Source: Tilletiaria anomala UBC 951
Taxonomy: Eukaryota; Basidiomycota; Exobasidiomycetes; Georgefischeriales; Tilletiariaceae
Direction: 5' to 3'
NCBI RefSeq assembly: GCF_000711695.1
Contig: NW_013547004.1
Span: forward strand, 1-64,000
Length of the DNA: 64,000 nt
Part shown: positions 23,200 through 33,624 of the stretch, one piece after another
How positions within the stretch are numbered: the first letter of the stretch is position 1
Layout of the letters: each line of letters begins with the position of its first letter
Position numbers and translations under genes: made by a program
Notes under the pieces: model-generated
What the model saw: only the letters and a program-made list of their open reading frames with translations
What the model was told of the DNA's origin: nothing
Databases searched by the model: none

Positions 23200-25300
23200 A
23201 TCACGATCAGAGCAAATGAAGATGGAACGGGCATGCGCGGGCGTACATTGTAGAGTGGCATAGTTACTGTAGCAATGAACATGCACATGCCAAAGGCCAC
23301 TGGGCAACACGGCAAGCTGTACAGAACAAACATAAGTTTATACTGCTTGTCGAAAGCGGAGCACCTGGGCGGCACGGCGACTCCTACCATTCCCGCCAGG
23401 TGCCGCTCGGCTCAGTCGGCATTGCAACTCTCGTACATTCCGGCCACTAGGTACCAGGTCATACCCACCCAAGCCCCGTCACCACGTCAGTACAATACAG
23501 AACTCGGAGGCTCAACCCTCGCTTTCGCGTAGAAGCGCGAAGTAGTACATCGCTCCATAGGATGTGTGTAGGCACCTTGTCAGCATAAGCTGTGCACTAT
23601 ATGCAACAACATACCTGACTATCGCTTTCCTTTGCAGCTTGCTCACACGCTCAGGGCCACACACACCGACCCATCGCTGTAATGACAAGAGTCGGCAGAG
23701 CGCATGACTCCAACCTTTCGCACTGAGTTTCGGATCAGCTTTGTACCTAATCAAAACCAGGTCCCTGGATCTGTGCACTTGCCCGCCAACGACTGCACTT
23801 TTAGAAGTTTTCAAGACACACCTTTTCACATTCTCCGAGGAAAACGAAGAAGGGTGACTGCTTGACAACTGACGAGGCCACTGCGCAGCACAAAAGCTGC
23901 ACAGGGACCTGTGTAAGGCAGCTTGCCCCGCCGCCAGCCTGTGTCCGTGCAACTCCGCAAGGGGGCGGGACACTGTGTTATGAGTTGGCCGCCCCTGACA
24001 ATTCCTGCGGTTTGCCCTTTGACAACGCTCTTGAGCAGTGTCAATTTTCAGTGTGGTGCCCTGTCGGTTAATGCGCATGCCGCTCTTGCAACATGTTGGC
24101 ACTAGGACTGTGTTGGGCTATGTCCACAGCCGCGCGCCTATTTCCTCCTTGCTGACATTCTTTTCAGTGCTGCGAGCCTGCAATCTGGGACCTGAACAGG
24201 AACCGAGCGCCCCACGCAGACCAGCGCCCATCTGGTCTACTTGTTCCAAGCCTCCTCATGCGACAACGTGACTCTTACTGTGCTGCCTCCTGCGCCTTAT
24301 GCAACTGGCCGAGCCAAAGCACGGGCATCAAAAATTCGCACACTGTTCACGCGACATGCCCGTCGATCCCCGTGCGGCCGTCCTTGCGGGCTGCATGTAC
24401 ATTCCAAGCATTCCTGCATGCACAACCTCTACGTGTATTTCCTTGCTTCTGTACGATAAACTCCCGATACTCGGTATTCCGTGGTCGTGCGGCCTGCAGA
24501 TTGCAGCGCCAGTGCCGCCCACCTTCCCCCCCCCCCGCGTCTAAAGGCGTCCCCTGTCAAAGAATGATTTTAGAGCCGCGGACTGCGACAGGAGAATACA
24601 GGGACGACATGCAGAGAGACGCGACCGTCCTTGAATTGGAATCTGACGCAGGCGCAAATGCAAATGCTTGGCGCAGGGCGGAGCAGCCAGCAAGCCCCTA
24701 AGGGGTACATTCAGTATCACGTTTGTGAACCGCTTGATAGGTGCACCATCAGTGAGTGGGGAGTGCAGTGGATCTGACGATACATACCTGCGGCAAAGCC
24801 TGTCAGAGCTGGGTGGAGCGCATGAAGCCGTGGCTGGTGTGCGAATCTTAGATCCAGCAAAGGGGAAAGGGGGAAGCGAAGATCAGAGCTTGAGCATTGC
24901 TTGAACTTTTACAGCATCGTGTTTCTCATACCCACTCTGGCCCACACTCTGCCCTGGGCGTCGGCTGACGGGCCGCCATCAATCGAATGCATCACTTGCG
25001 ATCATCGTGGGAGGTGATGACTTTGTTTGCACGGTGCAGGCCGCAGCAGGGAGTGAGGGGCCTGCCCACCCTGACAGCTACTTTCTGAGGTTCTGATCGG
25101 CAGGCGGCACCAGGTGCATCGCAGAGCAGGATCACTGTTGTTTACCATTTGGTCACACTCGCCCCCTCAGACAACTGCCGTTGCTTTCCACCTTGCTCAC
25201 TGGTGTTGCCCGCCAGCCACAAGATTGGCTCTGTAACTGACTCACAATCGAAAGATCTCTGACAGGGGAATCGGCATCGACGCTCCGTCACCGCCTTCAT

Positions 25301-26179
25301 CGCATCACCATCGTCGGATCATCTATATACAGGTCGTCTTCAATACCCATGTTCATCCATGCTAGACCCAACGGCCACCCCGTCGTTTGTTGATCACCAC
25401 CACCACCTTGCATACCGTACCCTGGGGCTCCCTGCATCTAGCATTTTCAACGGTCGCTGACGCGTGCCCACGAAACGTTACCACAATCGGAAAGCCCGCA
25501 GTGGTCGTCTGCTCAACATTGCATCCACACAAACAAAGGCAATCTTCAGCAGGGAACACAGCAAGCTGCGGCAAGTAGTCCACACAGTGTACACAGCACC
25601 GCGAGCCTACCCGCCTCGCATACGCCAGCGCGCCCCCTTCCGATATTCGTCGGATCGGTCACCCCTTGCATTGGAATCCCACGCTTCGAAGACTCGCAGT
25701 TGCATCTGCATCTCCAACACCATCATCATTACCACCATCACCACCATCCGCATCTCCCTTCCGGCCCGCTCTTGCCTCCCGTCTCTATCCCTCTCTTCCA
25801 TCCTTTCGCTTCTTTGTTGTGCTGGGCACGCCGATTCATCAGGACCGTACTTGTCGCTGCGCGACGCTTTCTCCCCTTCCATTCCGCCCGTTCCGATCAG
25901 TTCCCGGCACCCAGGCGATCTCGAATCAAGGCGTCTTCATATATAGGACAAAGACAGCCCGGCTGTTGTCGTAGTCGCCTTCGATCTTCGTCCTTCACCA
26001 CCATCTAATCCTTGCCATCATCTATCCTTCCTTCCCTAGCGACCCCGGGCTCCTTTTGCACACCCTCGTCACCTTCCCTCCAACCTCGTGCCTGCTACAT
26101 CTTGTTCATCCGCCCTATTCCACCCTGTCTCCACCATCTTCAACCGAGCTCTGCGATATCTACCCTCCCCACGTCCACC
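25301..26179 (+). promoter_or_regulatory. Promoter and long pyrimidine-rich leader of the PCL-type cyclin
   Basis: TATATA at 25324-25329 and CATATATA at 25939-25946 are candidate TATA elements; the second lies about 235 bases before the cyclin ATG and is followed by dense CT-rich sequence typical of fungal transcription starts and leaders. A CAT/CAC repeat patch lies at 25718-25750. Upstream ATGs occur in the 25.3-26.1 kb part. If transcription starts at the distal element, the leader would be about 850 bases with several small upstream frames. Confidence 0.5.
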
Positions 26180-27582
26180 ATGGCTTGTGCTGTTCCTGCA
26201 TCTTCATCTGCCATCAACACGGGCTTCACCAACTCGCAGCTGCGCCGGCATCCGGCAAGCTTGCTGCCGAAGGTGACACACAATGTCTCCTTACTCGATC
26301 TCGTTAAGTGCCCCGTCTCCCGGGAGATGGTTGGTGAGTTGTCCATTGGCCGCTTTGCAGAGCTGGACTGTGACTGACGGCGCGTTCGCTTGCCGTTTCA
26401 ACAGTCTATCTTGCCAACCAGGCTGCACACGTGATCCAATGCGGTCCTCCTCAACCCCTGGCCACCCCTCCTACCACTCCGACCAAGAGCATCGCCAACG
26501 CCGAGGCTGACCCGGCAGGAAAGCTTGAGGTCAACGGCCTGCCGAGCCTCGAGACTTTCATTGCCATACTTGTCGAGAAGAGCAACGTACAGGTACCTAC
26601 ACTGCTTTGCACCCTCGTCTACCTGGACCGTCTCAAGTCACGGTTGCCACGGGTAGCAAAGGGCATGCACTGCACTCGCCACCGTGTCTTTTTGGCCACG
26701 CTCATTGTAGCAGCCAAGTACCTTAACGACTCTTCACCGAAGAACAAGCACTGGACTAAGTACGGTGCATTGTTCTCACAGGCAGAGGTCAACCTGATGG
26801 AGAAGCAACTGCTCTATCTACTCGACTACGATCTTCGCATCGAAGAGGAGGAGCTTCTCATCCACTTTTCGCCGTTCTTCCGACGGTACGAAGAGCCAGT
26901 AGACGCTGGCAGACGCGAGATGTACCTTCGAGGCGTCGAGGCTGGTCGTGAGCGCGAGCGCTACGCCCGGGCGAGCGAGCGCCGTGTGCATTTCCGACGC
27001 CTCCCCGCCTCTGAAGTTCCATGCTGGAACCAACGTACACCAGAGCATGCCGAGAAGCCATCGATGATGCAGCCACCGCAGAATGCACCACCGTCGCCGT
27101 TGTCACCGAGTCGCAACTCGGCGTACCGCTCGACCAACAACAGTGTCGACAGCATGTCATCTGCAGCAATGACGCGGCATCACTCGATCGACTCGACAGC
27201 CAGCTCATCTTCTGCGTCATCAGAAGCAGATCTTACGGATGACAATGGCTCTTCCTCATCCTCTGCGGAGGATTATGACGAGTATGATGACGAAGATGAC
27301 TACGACGAACGCATCGAGGAGCGTCTCTCGCGGCAGCACGTTGCCGCCGTTGAAGCTGACGGTGCAAACCACCATGCTACCGCCATGCAGCTGGAAGATG
27401 TCGACAATAGCAAGGTTCACGGCGCGATGCACCGGTACCTCGTCAACGCGATCCCAGCAGGCCTGCGCAAGAATGTTGAGCAGCCGCCAACGATGGTGAA
27501 CCCTCAGAGCATGCGCAGCGTTCGCAGCAGCTCGAACCTCTTTTCACGGATGCTCGGTACCGGCAACAACCAAGTTTACTGA
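26180..27582 (+). CDS. PCL-type cyclin
   Basis: Cyclin of the Pcl1/Pcl2 (Pho80-like) group, expected to activate a Pho85-type CDK in G1 progression, polarity or nutrient signalling. Exons 26180-26333 and 26405-27582 (443 residues); the ATG sits in CCACCATGG. The cyclin box covers about residues 85-210: [97 protein letters not shown]. The long C-terminal half is Ser/Pro-rich, then strongly acidic ([20 protein letters not shown]), then a tail with [12 protein letters not shown]. Many Ser/Thr-Pro sites and acidic stretches would suit rapid turnover. The very long upstream region suggests complex transcriptional control. Confidence 0.9.
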
Positions 27583-28705
27583 AGCATTCGCAATGAATGA
27601 GCTCGTTGGCAGCGCGCGCCCATCCCCTCAAAGTGGGGATCCGGGCGCGACACACTCTGGGCTCCCATATCTCGCGCGTCACCGTGGCCCTCTCAGGTCG
27701 TACTTGGCAAGGTAACAAGGTCAGCATCATCGTCTCTCTCAGCACTGTACCAGTAGGCAGCAACACCATCAACGCAATCGCCACCGTCGTCTTCAGCAAT
27801 TGTTTTTTGTGATCTCCCAGGAGTAACATAAGAAAGGTCAGGTACCATCAAACGCCATTAGCAACCAGCCTTTTTTCGCCAATCGCAACTCGGACACCGT
27901 TTCATTCCCTTTCAGCATCGCAACTGGTTACCCCCGTTCAATCGCAAAACATAACCATCATTTGATCCCCCGGAGAATTACCCCCACATCAGTCGACAAT
28001 CACACCCAACTCATCACCACATACATTCCAGTCTCGAGAACGCGAAGCTGCGACAAGCGGAGCACATAGGGAGGCCAGTCCTCCTCTCAGCTTGGTCTGC
28101 AGATGTGTCGTCGCTCTCATCGACTCGGCCCTGGAAAGACGCACAAGCAATCGTCGACCCGCCTGGGTTCGCGTCATATCAGGCGGAAGTTGGTCGCCAC
28201 ACAAACTTCTCGCTGTTTGCACAAGAGCACTCGCAGACGCCAATGCTATTCTTGTATCGTCTCACATCACTACCCGCACACTGAATTGAATAGCATGAAA
28301 GAGGGAGAAACCAGTCGCCCTGCGCTTGAGGGATCGGTCATATACATCGATGTTTCTTGGACATGTCCCGCGTTGATCTTGCTTTTGGGAGGCTTTACAC
28401 TTTCTGGGATTGTGCGAGCATCCCTAATCAGTGTGGATCAGTGTAGGCACTAGGAAGGACGGGCCATTTTTCACGTTCTCTCCATTTGTTGCGTCATAAG
28501 ATCCACCAGAGTAAAAGAAAGGGATGACCGCAAGATTAAAGGATGCGTGTTCGATATTCGAATGCAGCCGGCCGACAGCAGTTTCTGTGGTATACGGACC
28601 AGCTTTTTGTAGCCTAAGACATCGCAGCTGCTGTTTACGGTACGTGCTCTCATTCCCCAGCATATCCGTCTGTGCTGCGGCGTAAAAGAAGCATATTTCT
28701 TCGCG
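27583..28705. other. Intergenic, cyclin 3' flank and MAPEG promoter
   Basis: About 1.1 kb. Short open frames around 28.1-28.3 kb show no family motif. No repeat, tRNA or clear TATA element is seen. Confidence 0.4.
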
Positions 28706-29349
28706 ATGAGCCTGCAACAGATCCAAAACTCGCCCTTCGTCTGCTTGGCAACCGTGCCAGTTGTCGCTTTCCTGGCGGCGGTGCGTGCGTACAAGCGTTC
28801 AATGTCCAGCTTCCAGTGCTGGACGTGCGCAAAGATGTTTCTGACGCTGACGAGGCTGCCCTATTACCCGACTGTCCAGCACACTGGTATTCGATCGCTC
28901 TAGCCAGGAGACACAAGACGAGCCCGCCATTCGACCTTGGTAACCCTCGCCGATGGGTCGCCGGCCTCCAGTTCAAGGCAGCATCGGGACACAAGCTGAC
29001 GCCAGTCGAGACACTGGTCCTGCAAGGCCAGGCTTGCCAGCAGAATGGGTTTGAGCACCTTCCCATATATGCGGTTGCTCTCGTGAGCGACGACAGGGAA
29101 GGCTAGTGAATGGAGACGAAGACCAGCAGCTCATTTCACGCACCTGTGTGCATTTGCTTGCAGTTGACTGGGATCGTCGCCAAGTTGCCGCCGAGCACAT
29201 TGAACAAGATCGCCATCTTTTACGTCATCAGCCGCATCATATATGTCTACCTTTACTTGAACATCCACACAGGCATGAAGGCTCTCTGGAGGACCATTGC
29301 GTTCAACAGCGGCTACCTGTCACTTGTTTACATCTTCTTTAATGCGTGA
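28706..29349 (+). CDS. MAPEG-family membrane protein
   Basis: Membrane-associated protein of the eicosanoid and glutathione metabolism family: small four-helix ER or plasma-membrane proteins, often glutathione S-transferases or peroxidases. Proposed exons 28706-28788, 28908-29082, 29164-29349 (147 residues). The last intron (CTC|GTGAGC ... TTGCAG) is secure; the first junction (donor GTACAA) is a best fit on phase. Family features: N-terminal helix FVCLATVPVVAFLAAV; FDLGNPRRWVAGL matching the family's NPR turn; ETLVLQGQACQQNGFEHLPI, with the conserved ...A..NG.E..P motif; then GIVAKLPPSTLNKIAIFYVI, SRIIYVYLYLNI and C-terminal helix SGYLSLVYIFFNA. Substrate not predictable. Convergent with SYO1. 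Confidence 0.85.
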
Positions 29350-29532
29350 GACCCTGCGTCGTCATCCGCGTTGAGGTTGGTCTGACACTACCCTTTCTCC
29401 TTATGTTGGGCCAAAGTGCCAGTACTGGCCTCTTCTAAAAATACTCTGCGCTTGCAAGTCTTCTTTATGCGACCAAAAGGATTGGGTAAAAGCAAGGTAG
29501 AGGCATGCATGGATGATCATTACAATGCAGAT

Positions 29533-32500
29533 CTATAGTTTCAAGCTGTCCCGGTACTGCACGAATGCAATGAGGTTGTCATACGCTTCGTCCGCTGCTT
29601 GGCGTAGGCTTGCAAACTTTCGGCGATCCACAGCTCGTGTCTGCAAGAACGACGTGAGGTGGAAATAAGAAGGAAGTTCCAGACCTTTGTACGCGAAGCA
29701 TCGTCTCACCGTTGATCGGACCTTGCTACTGCATTGGCGCAGCACGATGGAGAACTGTCCTTGCCGGAAGACAGGCTGGTCGTATGCAGCATTCTCGTCT
29801 GCGTAGACGTCGTAGATGGCGTTGAGCGCTGCAACCATGCTCTCAGGACTCGTAGTTCCAGGGACGGATTTTCCATCCGCTGGCAGCTGCTTGATGACGT
29901 TGATCAAAAAGTTGCCGATAGAGCGATTTGTCTCGACGGATACGCTCGGGGAACGTGCAAGGCAGCCCAGCGTGCCGATTGCCTTGGCTCTCATCGGGTC
30001 GGATTGTGCGTTGAGGTATGCCGCTTGCAAAGCTGTGACAATGTCAATGCCGCTCATTGCAATTGACAGTGGCAGGTCACCTTGTAGACTGCGCGCAATG
30101 GCCCACATAGAGCCGACGCACTGCTCAACGAGCGCGCGGCCATCCTGCCCTTCCGCGTACACGCTGCAGTTGCTGCTGCTGACAGCCGGCACATCTGCGG
30201 TCTTGCTAGCGATGCTAAACAGCACCTGCCACAGCTCCTCGAAGCGAGCTTTGACCACGTCACTGGTGGACCATTCGACAAAAGCTGCAATGCGCGCCGG
30301 GGTACCTGCGCCCTCCAGCAGGGGTTGCGAGGGCGGCGGCGGGCTATTGGCGGCGAGCCCGAGCAGCAAGTTGGACAGGACGGAGATAGAGCGGAGGTGC
30401 ACCTGCCGGAGCGCTGCAGCGCCTGCTTCGCGTGCAGCTTGCTCTTCCGGCGACGCTGCTTTGCTCGAGGTCACGGAGGGATATGCAAGAGCAAGATCTT
30501 CGGCTGTAGACAGGCGCAAAAGTTGTGGAACTAATGCCGCATGCGAAAAGGCTTGTGCCAGTGCGGATGCAGCAAAAGAGGCTTGTGACGACGTCATCCT
30601 TGTCCTTGCTGTAGCGGTATGGGCTCCATTTACCTTGGTATCCTCGTCCGTCTTCTCTTCATCCATGATCATCTCCGTGTCCTCGCCGACCAGCTCTTCC
30701 ATATCGGCATCGATGCTATCCTCGTTATTTTCGCCATCCTCTTGCCACTCAGTCTCTTCTATCGACACATTCGACCCCTCACCGAGGACAGCAAGTGCAG
30801 GCAGCACCTCGGCTAGAATTTCCAGTGCGAGAAGGATAATATGCAGGCAGTCATCTGCACGCTTGCGTGCGCTGCTGACTGCATCCGTCTCTGCCTCATC
30901 TGCTTGTGCTACCGCTTCTTGCTGCTCACTGTTGGTTTGCATGACACCTAGCATGTCCACACTGCTAGCAGATTGCTGCTTTTGCTGTTGCTGCTGCTCT
31001 TTCGTGGCAAGTGCAGCCCTTGCGATCTCACTGCAAAGCTCTCCTTGGTTGATGCTTGACAGCAATTCCACGAGGCGGGGCAGGATATGCTGCGCTTCGA
31101 ATGCCGGTAGGGAAATGCGCTGCTCCTCACTTGAATTTGTAGCTGCATCATTCCAAGCGCCGTTCGAAGCGAGAATAACTCTCGAGCGCGACTCGGGCGG
31201 CAAGCTGGCGCTAATGTTTCGCAGTACGGCAGCGCAGAGCATGGTCATCATGGCCATGTCGATATCTGCCTTGTCGCCTGTCGCCGAAGTTGGTGACGCC
31301 AAAGGAGAAGGGAAGGCGTTCGTTTTGCTCAAGCCCTTCACGACAGCGCTAGTGATTGCACTAACGTCTCTCATACCCGCATCAACGTCGATATCGGTCA
31401 GCAACGTCAGCTGCAGCTTTTGCATTCGTTTCTTGCCTGCTCCCGCAGCCAAGCTGTGGCTGTCACCTGATGCTACATGCCCGGGCGGACCCGACGAGGG
31501 CTGTTTCGCTGCTTTGTTCAGAGCACGCAGCTCGAGGCTGCTCGGCTGCACGCCAGCGAGGACGCGCGCAAAGGCCGGGTTGTCGTCGCTGAGAACGCAG
31601 AGCGCGTTGGCAGCGGACACGCCTAGTTGCCGCAGTAGCGCCTTGAGTGAGGCGGAGCGTCGGTCCGCCGAGCCGGGACTGGACGATGAGCTAGTCTCCT
31701 CCACTGCTGCCGCCTTCGAAGATGCGTAGCGCACATAAGTGCTTAGGGTGCGAGCGAGCGGTGCGGCGTGGCGTGAGAGGGCAATGACGAGATCCTCGGC
31801 AGCTTCCGCGAGGCACCAGATGATGGTGAGCAGGTTGTCCTGCAGCTCGTATAGCAACTGCTCAAACTCATCATCAGAAGAAAGAGCACCGCGTGCGATC
31901 GCAGCGAGCTTTGAATTGAGTCCTGCAGACATCGAGGAAGTAGACAAGGGAGTGGTGGCACCGCGATCTGTGGTAGAGGAGGGAGGCTGCTGCTGCTTGT
32001 CGAGGATCGACGCTGCTTTCGCTGCATGCCGCTTCTCCTTTCTATTCATCTTTTCGAGAGGCTTATCAGCTGTCGGTAGGGCCGCCTCAAGTTTCTGTCG
32101 TTCCTGCTCCATCTGCTGTCCCAGCGCTTCCGGCGTGGACTTGGCGCCAGAACCTTCAATGCGCTGCTGGATCAATGCGTGCACAACTCCGATCTGCTCG
32201 AGCAGAGATTCTATGCCGCCTTGCCGCGCGATCTCATGGCGCACGTCGTCGTATCCAGCCTCGATGCAAAGATTACGCAGAGCACCCGCTGCTTCACGCT
32301 TCGTCTCGAGGCCTTCCTGCTGGTCGACGCCGGCAGCATGGAGCGCATGCAGGATGCGCGCGACGAGCTTGTGTGATGGAGCGAGCAACGCCTTGCGACT
32401 GCTGCGTGAGGACGAAAGCAGCGAGATGGATGCGAGCGCCCAGATGGTGTCGCTCACTGCGATGTTGGGGGCTGCGGAAGCAGTGGAGGCCTTGCCTTTG

Positions 32501-32739
32501 CCAGTCTCGAGTGGGAGCTTGCTGAGGATGTGCACCAGGCTAACGTTGCCACTGGACCCATCCGCATATGGAGGAAAGATACCAGCTTCGATGGCAAGTT
32601 GCTGCGCAAGCGAAGCTGTTGAAGAGGAGGAGGAGGACGCGTTCGAAGACGCCACAGCAGCCAGCTTGGGTCGCGCAAGCGGGTTGTGTCGCTGCTTGCC
32701 GACCCGGCGCGCTGCCGCTCGAAATCCAGACTTTGGCAT
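29533..32739 (-). CDS. SYO1: Symportin SYO1 (RPL5/RPL11 import chaperone)
   Basis: Importin-like chaperone that carries ribosomal proteins uL18 and uL5 (Rpl5, Rpl11) together into the nucleus for 5S RNP assembly; the human relative is HEATR3. Single exon, 1068 residues from the first ATG (32737-32739), longer than yeast Syo1. The N-terminus has the basic, proline-containing import segment RRVGKQRHNPLARPK. ARM/HEAT repeats follow: TIWALASISLLSSS, REAAGALRNLCIEAGYDDV, ELQDNLLTIIWCLAEAAEDL. An acidic loop (EDSIDADMEELVGEDTEMIM) is a known SYO1 feature thought to shield the basic cargo. Low-complexity Ser/Ala/Gln inserts explain the extra length. The C-terminal repeat part ends in IAFVQYRDSLKL. 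It sits divergent from the kinase gene, with an 885-base gap. Confidence 0.9.
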   Translation of the reverse strand: MPKSGFRAAARRVGKQRHNPLARPKLAAVASSNASSSSSSTASLAQQLAIEAGIFPPYADGSSGNVSLVHILSKLPLETGKGKASTASAAPNIAVSDTIWALASISLLSSSRSSRKALLAPSHKLVARILHALHAAGVDQQEGLETKREAAGALRNLCIEAGYDDVRHEIARQGGIESLLEQIGVVHALIQQRIEGSGAKSTPEALGQQMEQERQKLEAALPTADKPLEKMNRKEKRHAAKAASILDKQQQPPSSTTDRGATTPLSTSSMSAGLNSKLAAIARGALSSDDEFEQLLYELQDNLLTIIWCLAEAAEDLVIALSRHAAPLARTLSTYVRYASSKAAAVEETSSSSSPGSADRRSASLKALLRQLGVSAANALCVLSDDNPAFARVLAGVQPSSLELRALNKAAKQPSSGPPGHVASGDSHSLAAGAGKKRMQKLQLTLLTDIDVDAGMRDVSAITSAVVKGLSKTNAFPSPLASPTSATGDKADIDMAMMTMLCAAVLRNISASLPPESRSRVILASNGAWNDAATNSSEEQRISLPAFEAQHILPRLVELLSSINQGELCSEIARAALATKEQQQQQKQQSASSVDMLGVMQTNSEQQEAVAQADEAETDAVSSARKRADDCLHIILLALEILAEVLPALAVLGEGSNVSIEETEWQEDGENNEDSIDADMEELVGEDTEMIMDEEKTDEDTKVNGAHTATARTRMTSSQASFAASALAQAFSHAALVPQLLRLSTAEDLALAYPSVTSSKAASPEEQAAREAGAAALRQVHLRSISVLSNLLLGLAANSPPPPSQPLLEGAGTPARIAAFVEWSTSDVVKARFEELWQVLFSIASKTADVPAVSSSNCSVYAEGQDGRALVEQCVGSMWAIARSLQGDLPLSIAMSGIDIVTALQAAYLNAQSDPMRAKAIGTLGCLARSPSVSVETNRSIGNFLINVIKQLPADGKSVPGTTSPESMVAALNAIYDVYADENAAYDQPVFRQGQFSIVLRQCSSKVRSTVRRCFAYKGLELPSYFHLTSFLQTRAVDRRKFASLRQAADEAYDNLIAFVQYRDSLKL

Positions 32740-33624
32740 GACTGCAGACAGCAAGCTCTCGCTTTGGATGATCAGCGGGTATATGCGTCTTTCCTGTGTG
32801 TCACCTCGGCTTCACAACTCTTCGCCTCCAAGTTGAAGAACCTCCAAATTCCAATCACGCATCAACGGAAACATGCGAAGCTCGCGTCGGTGCGATACGA
32901 TGAGCACCCACAATTTTTTTTTGCCAGCGCCGGGGCGGAACGCGCTTGGGTGGATCTCGGCCGAGATCGGCTCTGACAGCAGGGTCCTTGCACAAGCCAC
33001 AGAGAGTCCAAGGGTGTGTCCATAGTGCACACGTAAAGTGTGGCGACGCCCGGCGCCCCCTCTTCTGCACGCCCCTCTGTCCTCCCAGCCCGCGCCAGCA
33101 CCGCCTCTGGCCCGTGCTCTTCGAGTCATGGGACCCCCAGGTAGCAGCATCCTTCGAATGTAATCTCTCCTTTGAGCTTGGTGATATGAGGAGGGAGCCA
33201 AAGCACCGTCGAGGATCTAGGAGCGGGAGGCAGGTCATAGAAACAAGCAGCCAGCGGGCCAAGCTCTGCGTGCTGCTCCCGAAGGAGCAAGGGCCATCTT
33301 GCGCGTCGTCGTCATCGTCTCTCCACTCTCAACCGCGGTTCTTGACCATCTGGGCCACCTTTGAGAGGATCGGCACGGCAGGCATCAGCATCTCGGCCAT
33401 CGAAGGGCAGGAAGCACCTGCATGTATCTCTGTCCCTGCTAGAAGGGAAATAGCCAGATAAACAGGAGTCAGATGCGGTCAAGCGGATCGATCACACACC
33501 TACCAATCCAGCTGCCGTGTTGCAACTTCACAGGCACGAAGCCCGTCAGAGTGGGACCTGCCAGCTCCTGTCCGGCACACTTTCCACAATATCCTTGCTG
33601 CTGCTACTTCTGCTCCCAGACAAG
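32740..33624. other. Divergent intergenic region SYO1/kinase
   Basis: About 885 bases that must hold promoters for SYO1 (minus) and the kinase (plus). A poly-T/A tract sits near 32913-32921. The minus strand also holds two phase-compatible open exons (listed separately). Near 33560-33625 the plus strand is CT-rich, as expected for the kinase leader. Confidence 0.4.
33329..33595 (-). CDS. Possible small spliced gene opposite the kinase leader
   Basis: Two minus-strand exons fit together: an upper exon (about 33595 down to 33504) reading YCGKCAGQELAGPTLTGFVP then VKLQHGSWIG, donor GTAGGT, and a lower exon 33329-33435 after CTAGCAG reading TEIHAGASCPSMAEMLMPAV then PILSKVAQMVKNRG, stop. The join is in phase with GT-AG sites. 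No start codon or family was found, and the upper exon would begin close to the kinase ATG on the other strand. It could be a real small gene or chance. Confidence 0.25.

Larger units (their letters stand above)
18645..25300. other. Gene-poor block of about 6.6 kb
   Basis: By far the longest stretch without a credible gene. Base composition is visibly more AT-rich than the flanks over 18.7-23.3 kb, with alternating CATG/TATG/TACA patches (20340-20690) and two copies of an ATCATTGAYCAAYTG-like word (19222 and 19287). Short tandem repeats lie at 22999-23199 (listed separately). A poly-C tract sits near 24528-24538. Open frames up to 196 codons (23512-24102, minus) show no family motif or consistent splice partners. 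I recognise no reverse transcriptase, transposase or terminal repeat. Candidate roles are a centromere or other chromosome landmark, a long regulatory region for the cyclin downstream, or decayed sequence; nothing here decides between them. Confidence 0.6.

Noticed and set aside
23512-24102. A 196-codon minus-strand frame in the gene-poor block
   Set aside because: No recognisable motif, no splice partners, and composition typical of non-coding sequence; not enough to call a gene or a transposon remnant.
18645-25300. Retroelement or DNA transposon in the gene-poor block
   Set aside because: No reverse transcriptase, integrase or transposase motif and no paired terminal repeats were seen on either strand.
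29816-31729. A 637-codon plus-strand open frame
   Set aside because: It lies entirely antisense to SYO1, is extremely Ser/Ala/Cys-rich with no domain, and arises from GC-rich codon use of the real gene.
31739-32836. A 365-codon plus-strand open frame
   Set aside because: Antisense to the SYO1 N-terminal half; Ser/Arg/Cys-rich shadow without family features.
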